A stretch of 11,748 nucleotides of DNA from Euryarchaeota archaeon UBA39 (GTDB lineage: Archaea > Thermoplasmatota > Poseidoniia > Poseidoniales > Thalassarchaeaceae), in contig DAQW01000071.1 of the NCBI GenBank assembly GCA_002503045.1, positions 1,423 to 13,170 of the forward strand. The letters run 5' to 3'. The notes beneath the pieces are model-generated. The model saw only the letters and a list, made by a program, of their open reading frames with translations, ran no database searches and was not told the DNA's origin. Made by a program: the position numbers and the translations under genes. Shown piece by piece: positions 6,156 to 11,748 of the stretch (position 1 is the first letter of the stretch; every line of letters starts with the position of its first letter).

Positions 6156-6928
6156 TTATTCACTAAATCTCTTAATTCTGCGCATCGGGAACGGGCATGC
6201 TCCATTATCTCGTCAAATTCCGCGGCGGTGAACGCTCCCTTTAGACCCTTCTGCAATGAATGAACATGATTATCATCTCCAAGAGTGATATGGATTCGTT
6301 CGCCTCCTCCGATTTCTTCACGCCTAAGAGCGTCGTAAACAAATCGTCCACCTACTCTGTGATATGAACACATCATGGGAGTTTTGGATACTGGTAAAGG
6401 CCTATCTTCACCAACGTCAAATCGCTCACCAGGAATAATTGCGGTTCGTAGGGCAGCCATAGCTGCAGTTGCAAATGCATCAAACAAATTACCATCGTCG
6501 GATAGTGCAAAAACATCGAGAATAACTTGCCATGCCTTTTCACCTGGGAGAATACAAAGATCCTCCATATCAATACATCCTGATTCACGGATACCACGGT
6601 CGACAACTCGGCCTAATTCAATTGCTTCAGGTGAAGGAGGTCCTGCCTCCCAATGTACTCCACATACCGGTCGAACTTCGGCACTGGTCATGAATCCACC
6701 ACTAGTAGGTCGATCAGGATATGGTGTCATTATTTGGAACTTAACACCTGCTAGAACGATGGTATCGCCCATTTGTACACGTGCTGAACCTTCGGCTCTT
6801 GCTAAAACACCTGTTTCAACAATAACATCCCTGCCTTCAAATCGACCTCGCCCATCTAAACGTTCATCGCTTTCAGCTAACTTAGTTAGATGTGTCTTCA
6901 ATAATTCAGGTACTGGTGGAGTAGCCAT
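6152..6928 (-). CDS. rrp42: Exosome complex protein Rrp42 (RNase PH-like, non-catalytic)
   Basis: A 258-residue RNase PH-fold protein, the normal length for archaeal Rrp42. Three Rrp41-Rrp42 dimers form the exosome ring; Rrp42 is the structural partner that shapes the RNA channel and active site but lacks the catalytic aspartates. Family features: DERLDGRGRFEGRDVIVETG (20-39), AEGSARVQMGDTIVLAGVK, the PYPDRPTSGGF segment, RVVDRGIRESGCIDMEDLCI and a central FDAFATAAMAAL helix. It is distinguished from Rrp41 by the ESGCIDMEDLCI segment and by the absence of the KEEDNYGEADLP-type motif. Its ATG overlaps the rrp41 stop by one base (TAATG), with GGGGGTGAT upstream inside rrp41. It acts in 3'-5' phosphorolytic RNA decay. 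Confidence 0.95.
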   Translation of the reverse strand: MATPPVPELLKTHLTKLAESDERLDGRGRFEGRDVIVETGVLARAEGSARVQMGDTIVLAGVKFQIMTPYPDRPTSGGFMTSAEVRPVCGVHWEAGPPSPEAIELGRVVDRGIRESGCIDMEDLCILPGEKAWQVILDVFALSDDGNLFDAFATAAMAALRTAIIPGERFDVGEDRPLPVSKTPMMCSYHRVGGRFVYDALRREEIGGGERIHITLGDDNHVHSLQKGLKGAFTAAEFDEIMEHARSRCAELRDLVNN

Positions 6929-7653
6929 TATTCATCACCCCCATTGGAACGTTTTAGTGCATCAATCATCATTTCATGTACTGGTGCAATTGCTTCCATA
7001 TTGTAATCCCAAGCAATTTGGAACTCCTCAGGAGATAAGTCACCATCCATTTGTAAAAAGACTAATTCTCCAGAATTGGCACATACGCCCATGGGCAAAT
7101 CTGCTTCTCCATAATTATCTTCTTCCTTGTTAAGATCACATACTACTACGCCGTTAATTTTTCCACTGGCTACTGAAATAACCATATCAGTCATTGGAAT
7201 ACCTGCATCTGCTAATGCAACACTTGCTGCAGTAATACCTGCACATCTAGTGCCAGCTTCAGCAGTAATTACTTCTATCTCAACACGTATCTTGCTTCGA
7301 GGATATAATTCTGTTAAGACAACAGATTCCAAGGCTTCAGCAGTTACCTTACTAATTTCTCTACTTCGACGATTAAAGCCAGGTCTAATTCTATCTGTAG
7401 TACTGAATGGCGCCATATTATATCGTACATCCAAAACGGCCCGATCCTGTTTCTGTATCTTACGTGGATGAGCTTCCATTGGACCATATACTGCAGCAAT
7501 AACATGATTCGTACCCCAAATTACTTCCGCAGAACCATCAGCTACTGGAATTATTCCAGCATTGATACTTACTGGCCGTATTTCTCCTGCCGTTCGACCA
7601 TCCACTCTAATTCCATTCTCATCTATCATTTGTACATCGCTATATCCGCCCAT
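6928..7653 (-). CDS. rrp41: Exosome complex exonuclease Rrp41 (RNase PH-like, catalytic)
   Basis: The 241-residue catalytic subunit of the archaeal exosome ring. It degrades RNA 3' to 5' with inorganic phosphate and can add A-rich tails in reverse. Seen: the RVDGRTAGEIRPV start (16-28), VIWGTNHVIAAVYGP, the RNA-contact region RRSREISK (95-102), the phosphate-binding AGTRCAG (133-139) and the catalytic region CDLNKEEDNYGEADLPMG (172-189). D179 and D185 have the six-residue spacing of the active-site aspartates known in Sulfolobus Rrp41, so the enzyme should be active. The ATG overlaps the rrp4 stop by one base, and a full GGAGGTG site lies inside the last codons of rrp4, giving tight coupling between cap and ring subunits. 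Confidence 0.96.
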   Translation of the reverse strand: MGGYSDVQMIDENGIRVDGRTAGEIRPVSINAGIIPVADGSAEVIWGTNHVIAAVYGPMEAHPRKIQKQDRAVLDVRYNMAPFSTTDRIRPGFNRRSREISKVTAEALESVVLTELYPRSKIRVEIEVITAEAGTRCAGITAASVALADAGIPMTDMVISVASGKINGVVVCDLNKEEDNYGEADLPMGVCANSGELVFLQMDGDLSPEEFQIAWDYNMEAIAPVHEMMIDALKRSNGGDE

Positions 7654-8348
7654 TAGTACACCTCCGTTTGTAAAATCTCGACCATAGATTCGAGACTAGA
7701 AAAATCACGTGACATAGCTCTAATTTGTTCTAATTTAGATATTACATTAGACATAGATTTAGAGTCACCATCTACCCACATTCGACCATTATCTGCAAGA
7801 ATAATTCTGCAATCTGTAGACGATTTTAACGATTTTAGAACATTGCTATCTGAAAATAATGACTGCATTAAATGAGGAGGTATCGCCTCTACAATCCCTG
7901 AATCGATTCTGCGTAATCCTAATCCCTTCATGGTGACGACTGACGAGTGTGTTTCATCAACCTCTTGAATCCTACAAAGTACTGTATTGCCCACATTCAA
8001 TACATTACGTGCACCACCAAATTCAGCTTTACCTGGGCCTAAGCTCATAGGCAGTAGAGCATTAAATGGAGCATTGATATCGAGGAACCAGAGATTACTC
8101 TGAACTGCCTCTACAACGCCTATGACTAAATCACCTGGACGTGGAGTATAACGTGTATGTGAAGGAATGACGCTAACTTCCTCTTCATTTTCAATTAAAG
8201 CACCTAATTTAACTGCAATCAATTGTCCTTCATTTTCCACTACACCGTGGCCAATGCGGCGTCCCTCACTGGCTCCCAGCGACGCGCCGGGAGTGACGAG
8301 GCGGGTACCTCGTCCATCACGCCCTCCGCGGGCGTTCTGGTCGCTCAT
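7653..8348 (-). CDS. rrp4: Exosome cap protein Rrp4 (S1 and KH domains)
   Basis: A 231-residue RNA-binding cap subunit that sits on the exosome ring and feeds substrates, with preference for poly(A). Layout: an N-terminal domain (about 15-68, TRLVTPGASLGASEGRRIGHG then NEGQLIAVKLGAL), an S1 domain (about 70-145, RPGDLVIGVVEAVQSNLWFLD and ALLPMSL), and a KH domain (about 150-225, NGRMWVDGDSKSMSNVISKLEQI in the region 178-200). The first 14 residues (DQNARGGRDGRG) are glycine- and arginine-rich and the DNA here is notably GC-rich compared with the rest of the gene. The ATG follows GGAG by about eight bases. It is separated from SBDS by 56 bases, the largest gap in the rrp part of the cluster. 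Confidence 0.93.
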   Translation of the reverse strand: MSDQNARGGRDGRGTRLVTPGASLGASEGRRIGHGVVENEGQLIAVKLGALIENEEEVSVIPSHTRYTPRPGDLVIGVVEAVQSNLWFLDINAPFNALLPMSLGPGKAEFGGARNVLNVGNTVLCRIQEVDETHSSVVTMKGLGLRRIDSGIVEAIPPHLMQSLFSDSNVLKSLKSSTDCRIILADNGRMWVDGDSKSMSNVISKLEQIRAMSRDFSSLESMVEILQTEVY

Positions 8349-8404
8349 ATCTTCAACTCCGAGTCGACCGACCGATAACCCCTTGATAACCGTGATGTAT
8401 GATT
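8349..8404 (-). promoter_or_regulatory. Spacer before rrp4 with direct repeat; possible internal promoter or leader
   Basis: This 56-base spacer between SBDS and rrp4 contains a 7-base direct repeat (GATAACC on the plus strand at 8374-8380 and 8385-8391, 11 bases apart, one helical turn) and a GC-rich part next to the rrp4 ribosome binding site. The repeat period would suit a regulator or a processing site, but nothing identifies one. Confidence 0.25.
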
Positions 8405-9103
8405 CTATGATCCTTCATCGATGATTTTGACGACCGATCCCTTCGATCTTTTTGCAATATCACCCATTAAATCAATCTTGGAACCTGCAGGAACTTCAAC
8501 TACACAAGCCCAATCTCCATTGGCTAACCATTCTTCTTTGATCATCAATTCCCTGAGGACTGATTGAACTGACCCATATTCAACACCAGGGATTCGGAAA
8601 GCCAATCTAGCTGTAGCAAATTTAAGAGGAATTAATGGTCTCATTAATTTCACAGCATCATTTACTTGACGATCTAACGAAAGGAATGGATCAATACTGT
8701 ACCTACACTCTTCGAGAGCAGTTTCAATACGACTTGGAGGGTGTGGCATTTTAGACCTAGGATCTATAGCAGTACTGGAAATTTTGTGTATAATTGAGAC
8801 CCTCATCGATTTAATACGCTCCTTACGTTGAACAGTAGTTAGTTGAATTGATCCTTGCTTCAATATTTTCTCAACGCATGTATTTAATTCATCAGTTCCA
8901 AATGCATTTACTAATTGTTCTGAAGTAGGTCTTTCACCACCACGAGCATCTAGCCAAACTTCTTCAGTTGCCAGTAAATCATCAAGATTAACTGATTCTG
9001 GATTACTTCGATATGTGTCTACAAGAGTAGGATCTATCAATATCTCAAATCGTTTACCGCCATGTTCGTATCGAGCTAATACTGCGTCATCGAGACTAAC
9101 CAT
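8405..9103 (-). CDS. sbds: Ribosome maturation protein SBDS homologue
   Basis: A 232-residue SBDS/Sdo1 family protein, the usual archaeal length. In eukaryotes SBDS with an elongation-factor-like GTPase releases the anti-association factor eIF6 from the large subunit; archaea keep both partners. Seen: VSLDDAVLARYEHGGKRFEILIDP at the start of the FYSH domain (1-90), WLDARGGERPTSEQLVNAFGT, QLTTVQRKE, then the central helical domain with HPPSRIETALEE, and the C-terminal ferredoxin-like domain with LMRPLIPLKFATARLAFRI (153-171). The start ATG at 9103 has no obvious Shine-Dalgarno site. It lies 36 bases after psmA; in many archaea RNase P protein genes lie between these two, but not here. Confidence 0.95.
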   Translation of the reverse strand: MVSLDDAVLARYEHGGKRFEILIDPTLVDTYRSNPESVNLDDLLATEEVWLDARGGERPTSEQLVNAFGTDELNTCVEKILKQGSIQLTTVQRKERIKSMRVSIIHKISSTAIDPRSKMPHPPSRIETALEECRYSIDPFLSLDRQVNDAVKLMRPLIPLKFATARLAFRIPGVEYGSVQSVLRELMIKEEWLANGDWACVVEVPAGSKIDLMGDIAKRSKGSVVKIIDEGS

Positions 9104-9139
9104 GAATGCCGATAGTAGACTAAATGGTTAATGTTCCGA

Positions 9140-9859
9140 TTAAGAAATCGGTTTCAATTTACCAATGTGCTTTAGTGTATCATCTTTAGACATCTTATGA
9201 TATCCATCAGAATCAACGACCGCAATTTCAACTGCATCAGTGTTTAATTCTTCTTCAAGTGACTCGCGCAATGCTTCCAAACCTAATTTAATTGCAGCAT
9301 TCAATGTTAAATTCGGTTTCCATGATGATTCGAAAGTTTCTACAACAGTGGAACGACCTCTACCAATCGCTCCTGCTTGGTAAGATTGGTACGCTCCTGA
9401 GGGGTCTGTCTCATACAAATGAATTCCATCAGGATCAACACCTGCAATTAGCAATGCAGTTCCAAATGGTCTTGCCCCACCATAATGAGTAAAAGATTGC
9501 ATATGGTCGCACATCTTCTTTACTAACGTAGTAACAGGAATAGGATCTGCGTAAGTAATCTTATTGATTTGACATGTGAGTCTAGCACGATCAACTAATT
9601 GACGGGCATCAGCAACTAATCCAGACGTAGTAAAACCAATATGCTCATCAATTTTATACATCTTTTCAATTGAGTCAACATTGATTAATTTACTAGAAAT
9701 TCTCTTGTCAACAATCAACACAATTCCATCTCTATACTTCAGGCCAACAGTAGTTGTACCACGTTTTACTGATTCACGTGCATATTCAACTTGGTATAGC
9801 CTTCCGTCAGGGCTGAACGTACTTACTCCATGGTCATATCCTCGTCCGCTGGGTTGCAT
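9140..9859 (-). CDS. psmA: Proteasome subunit alpha
   Basis: A 239-residue alpha subunit of the 20S proteasome. Seven copies form each outer ring and gate entry of substrates delivered by PAN or Cdc48-type ATPases. Seen: the alpha-signature GYDHGVSTFSPDGRLYQVEYA (split: GYDHGVSTFS, PDGRLYQVEYA; 7-27), VKRGTTTVGL, SIEKMYKID, TTSGLVADARQLVDRAR and HYGGARPFGTALLIAG. By position-for-position match to Thermoplasma alpha, the ATPase C-terminal docking pocket residues G34, K66 and L81 are present. The gate motif YDR is Y8-D9-H10 here, an Arg-to-His change. CAGGAG lies eight bases upstream of the ATG. It is the first gene of the minus-strand superoperon and is transcribed away from the Dph6-type gene. 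Confidence 0.96.
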   Translation of the reverse strand: MQPSGRGYDHGVSTFSPDGRLYQVEYARESVKRGTTTVGLKYRDGIVLIVDKRISSKLINVDSIEKMYKIDEHIGFTTSGLVADARQLVDRARLTCQINKITYADPIPVTTLVKKMCDHMQSFTHYGGARPFGTALLIAGVDPDGIHLYETDPSGAYQSYQAGAIGRGRSTVVETFESSWKPNLTLNAAIKLGLEALRESLEEELNTDAVEIAVVDSDGYHKMSKDDTLKHIGKLKPIS

Positions 9860-9956
9860 TTCGATTACTCCTGCCTATCGGGTTTAATCGACCTCTTATG
9901 AACCTTGAGAACGATATGTCCGCAATGCTCAACGACAAGTGTTGATTCGCACATTC
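9860..9956. promoter_or_regulatory. Divergent promoter region, psmA and dph6
   Basis: A 97-base spacer between divergent genes must hold both promoters. The psmA ribosome binding site CAGGAG (minus strand, 9868-9873) is clear. TATA-like stretches are GACATATCG (minus, 9912-9920 region), placed about 55 bases before the psmA start, and CTTATGAA (plus, 9895-9902), about 60 bases before the dph6 start. Neither is a strong match. Confidence 0.4.
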
Positions 9957-10730
9957 ATGAGAGTAGCCGTGCTATCATCTGGCGGCAAAGATTCCACTTA
10001 CGCTGTTTGGTGGGCGTTAATGAAGGGATGGGATGTCTCTATGATTGTCACTGTTAGGGTTCAAGCAAACGATTCTATGATGTTTCAAATTGATGGTACT
10101 GCTATAGCTGGAGCACAAGCTGCAGCTGCAGGAATTCCATGGTTACCAATTTTAGATAATGAAGTAGAAGGAGTAAGTAGTTTAGAAGATGCATTGAGAC
10201 CATATGTATTGGGATCTCAATGGCCTAGATCAAAAATATGGTCTAATCAAGATATCAGTCAAGCCAATTGGCCTGAACACTGGTCTTGTAATAAACCAGA
10301 ATTAGCTCGACCTTCTGCCCCTATCCAAGCTATTGTTTCAGGTGCATTGCGATCAGATTATCAAAGAAAACGCATTGATATGATGGCTCAACGATTGGGT
10401 ATTCATTCATTCAGTCCTTTGTGGCATATGCCTTCATTAATTCATATGAATAATCTAATTGATTGTGGTTTTGATGTAAGATTTACTGCAGTTAGTGCCG
10501 AAGGGATAGATCAATCATGGATTAACAAGAAATTAGACCAATCTTCTATTGCAGATCTTGTTTTATTAAAATCAAAATATGGTATAAATATAGATGGGGA
10601 GGGTGGAGAATTTGAAACAACTGTACTATCTGCCCCTTGGTTTAAACAATTAGAATGGGACGTTGAAATTGAATGGTATGGACAGCGTGGTAACGCTAAA
10701 ATCCTAAACGTAATGAATCTAATTAAATAA
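9957..10730 (+). CDS. dph6: Diphthine-ammonia ligase (Dph6-type ATP-PPase)
   Basis: A 257-residue N-type ATP pyrophosphatase that should amidate diphthine on elongation factor 2 with ATP and ammonium, the last step of diphthamide synthesis. Seen: the PP-loop VLSSGGKDST (5-14), SDYQRKRIDMMAQRLG (133-148; the family has SxYQrxRve), FSPLW (152-156) and the highly conserved GEGGEFETTVL (214-224). The family usually runs from the VxxG-type strand directly after a short helix; here an extra segment of about 40 residues (roughly 83-123, rich in W, N and P) sits before IVSGALRSDYQ. ATG 9957 was chosen because it begins MRVAVLSSGGKDS, the family start; a GTG at 9939 would add six residues. The gene stands alone on the plus strand and overlaps the convergent membrane-protein gene by 8 bases. 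Confidence 0.9.
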   Translation: MRVAVLSSGGKDSTYAVWWALMKGWDVSMIVTVRVQANDSMMFQIDGTAIAGAQAAAAGIPWLPILDNEVEGVSSLEDALRPYVLGSQWPRSKIWSNQDISQANWPEHWSCNKPELARPSAPIQAIVSGALRSDYQRKRIDMMAQRLGIHSFSPLWHMPSLIHMNNLIDCGFDVRFTAVSAEGIDQSWINKKLDQSSIADLVLLKSKYGINIDGEGGEFETTVLSAPWFKQLEWDVEIEWYGQRGNAKILNVMNLIK

Positions 10731-10953
10731 TCCACATGGCTAAAAGTCCAATGCCAGTGATAAATGCAACAACCCCAAGCAATGCAATCATCGCGTGGGG
10801 ACCATATTGATTACTATCGTTAATGGCAACATTAAGAAATCCACCATGGAATATTCCCTGAGCCACCCCAAATTCGTCACCTAGTTCTTCGAAATCGGGT
10901 GCAGTTCTACGAGGGATTCGTTCACCTTCCCTCGGTGGTAATGACTCGCCCAT
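10723..10953 (-). CDS. Small single-span membrane protein, unidentified
   Basis: A 76-residue protein with a charged N-terminal half (ESLPPREGERIPRRTAPDFEELGDEF) and one hydrophobic helix at the very C-terminus (about 54-76, MIALLGVVAFITGIGLLAMW). This tail-anchored layout would leave the N-terminal part in the cytoplasm. Archaeal Sec61 beta has the same size and topology, but its usual residues before the helix are not evident, so that identity is only a weak possibility. ATG 10953 was chosen because an upstream extension to 11004 would overlap the divergent gene more and begins with unlike, basic residues; a TATA-like CTATACG about 25 bases upstream would allow a leaderless message. Its 3' end overlaps dph6 by 8 bases. 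Confidence 0.6.
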   Translation of the reverse strand: MGESLPPREGERIPRRTAPDFEELGDEFGVAQGIFHGGFLNVAINDSNQYGPHAMIALLGVVAFITGIGLLAMWII

Positions 10954-10983
10954 GGATTGTGCTTTATGGCCAAGCGTATAGGT

Positions 10984-11610
10984 ATGACGGATAGAACGAG
11001 TCAAAGACTACCTCATACTACGAAGAACGAAATGATTCCAGATACTGAGACATTATTGCATATCGCATCTGAACCAGGAGCTGGTGCAACTTCATTAGTT
11101 CTACAATTAATTCGCGATTCTCTAAGCAAATCAGGTAGAATTGTGTGGATTGCAAGGGAAATGCCAGATCCTGGTAGGTTATCTGATATTTTAGGTACAT
11201 TACCCCCAACTTCCCTTTCAAGATTCCATGCTGCTGCATTTGGCGAACACTTAGCAAGAGGCATAGAACAATCGTTGGATTTAATCGAAGGATTGGATAG
11301 TATTACACATGTTGTGATCGATAATTGGACTGGTGTATCTGGTAGAGTTGATGCTAAGACAGTGAATAGCATGAAAAATTTAATCAAATCATGTAATGGC
11401 AAATGTATATTGATAGCAACATCACCAATGTATGCTGATGCATCAGGTCAAGATGAGTGGGCAATTAGAGGTCCCGATATTTTTACATCTACATGGAGAT
11501 TATTGAGAAAAAACCCAACTACTTCAACAAGAATACTCGATTGTAAGAATGAAATTCTTGAATTAATACCTAAACAAGATGGATTTGAATTTAAGAATTA
11601 TTCTTCGTAA
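10984..11610 (+). CDS. RecA/RadB-fold protein with degenerate Walker A
   Basis: A 208-residue protein whose fold looks like a compact RecA-superfamily ATPase similar to RadB or KaiC-type domains. At 29-37 it has SEPGAGATS where the family has GEPGSGKT(S/N): the Walker A lysine is alanine (A35). A Walker B-like strand THVVIDN (108-114, D113) and a following strand CILIATSPMY (141-150), at the position of RadB's VTNQVY-type segment, are present, then GPDIFTSTWRLLRK and a final strand pair. There is no N-terminal helix-hairpin-helix domain as in RadA. The start is uncertain: ATG 10966, 10984 and 11032 (MIPDTETLLHIAS) are all in frame and none has a clear ribosome binding site. It is divergent from the small membrane protein. 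ATP binding without hydrolysis, or a purely structural role, is inferred. Confidence 0.7.
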   Translation: MTDRTSQRLPHTTKNEMIPDTETLLHIASEPGAGATSLVLQLIRDSLSKSGRIVWIAREMPDPGRLSDILGTLPPTSLSRFHAAAFGEHLARGIEQSLDLIEGLDSITHVVIDNWTGVSGRVDAKTVNSMKNLIKSCNGKCILIATSPMYADASGQDEWAIRGPDIFTSTWRLLRKNPTTSTRILDCKNEILELIPKQDGFEFKNYSS

Positions 11611-11748
11611 ACAAGTCCCTGTGATTCAGCAGCTTCTTCTAATAAATCCCCTAGCATATCCAATGTTTCATCATCTGGTTCATCAAATTGCTCTGGGTTT
11701 TTGGCGGCTCCATCCAATACATCACTACCAGCAATATGTGGTTGATTA
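11598..11748 (-). CDS. C-terminus of an unidentified acidic protein (partial)
   Basis: Reading in from the right edge gives 49 uninterrupted codons ending at a TAA (11598-11600). The peptide is strongly acidic, with EQFDEPDDETLDMLGDLLEE and the final residues LVYEE. The composition and codon pattern look coding, and the stop lies 13 bases inside the end of the convergent RecA-like gene, as at other convergent gene pairs here. No family can be named from this tail. Confidence 0.5.
   Translation of the reverse strand, partial: NQPHIAGSDVLDGAAKNPEQFDEPDDETLDMLGDLLEEAAESQGLVYEE

Noticed and set aside
6375..7133. A 252-codon open frame on the plus strand
   Set aside because: It lies wholly antisense to rrp42 and part of rrp41, both strongly supported, and its product is low-complexity with no recognisable motif. 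It is a shadow frame.
8349..8404. Possible small RNA or RNase P gene in the rrp4-SBDS spacer
   Set aside because: At 56 bases with no strong hairpin or tRNA-like feature it is too short to support an RNA gene.
1..11748. Defence system, prophage, insertion sequence or CRISPR array
   Set aside because: No transposase, integrase, toxin-antitoxin pair, effector nuclease or regularly spaced repeat was seen. The window is mainly core housekeeping genes in conserved order.

Overview
The window looks like a dense, fairly AT-rich piece of an archaeal chromosome. The evidence is a core set of archaeal information-processing genes: ribosomal proteins S12, S7 and L37Ae, the exosome proteins Rrp4, Rrp41 and Rrp42, an SBDS-family protein, a proteasome alpha subunit, prefoldin beta, a Pcc1-like KEOPS subunit and diphthine-ammonia ligase. 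Compact euryarchaeal gene order and moderate protein lengths fit an uncultured marine Thermoplasmatota-type lineage (Marine Group II/III-like). That placement is inference from general resemblance, not from a marker-gene tree.

Layout. (1) 1-565, minus strand: the str-type ribosomal pair rpsL (S12) and the first 37 codons of rpsG (S7). (2) 566-692: a divergent intergenic region with a plausible TATA box and a strong Shine-Dalgarno site for rpsL. (3) 693-3369, plus strand: a tight three-gene unit of a UbiD-family decarboxylase, a TPR-type helical protein and a Nudix hydrolase. (4) 3336-9859, minus strand: the archaeal exosome superoperon, in transcription order psmA, SBDS, rrp4, rrp41, rrp42, rpl37ae, pcc1-like, prefoldin beta, a DHH/DHHA1 phosphoesterase and an unrecognised helical-repeat protein. 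(5) 9957-10730, plus strand: a diphthine-ammonia ligase (Dph6-type). (6) 10723-10953, minus strand: a 76-residue protein with one C-terminal membrane helix. (7) 10984-11610, plus strand: a RecA/RadB-fold protein without the Walker A lysine. (8) 11598-11748, minus strand: the acidic C-terminus of an unidentified protein.

How the genes work together. The superoperon links RNA degradation (exosome cap Rrp4 on the Rrp41/Rrp42 ring), ribosome maturation (SBDS, L37Ae), tRNA modification (Pcc1, KEOPS), protein folding (prefoldin) and proteolysis (proteasome alpha). Most neighbours overlap by a few bases or are joined by stop codons embedded in the Shine-Dalgarno site of the next gene, so translational coupling is likely. 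The UbiD protein matches the archaeal subfamily that includes trans-anhydromevalonate-5-phosphate decarboxylase, so an isoprenoid (modified mevalonate) role is the leading hypothesis.

No mobile element, CRISPR array, rRNA or tRNA was recognised, and no gene-free stretch exceeds 300 bases. I did not find a clearly new multi-gene system. The best leads are the helical protein at the end of the superoperon, the lysine-less RecA-like protein, the altered gate motif of the proteasome alpha subunit, the insertion in Dph6 and the recurring stop/Shine-Dalgarno/start 15-mer.
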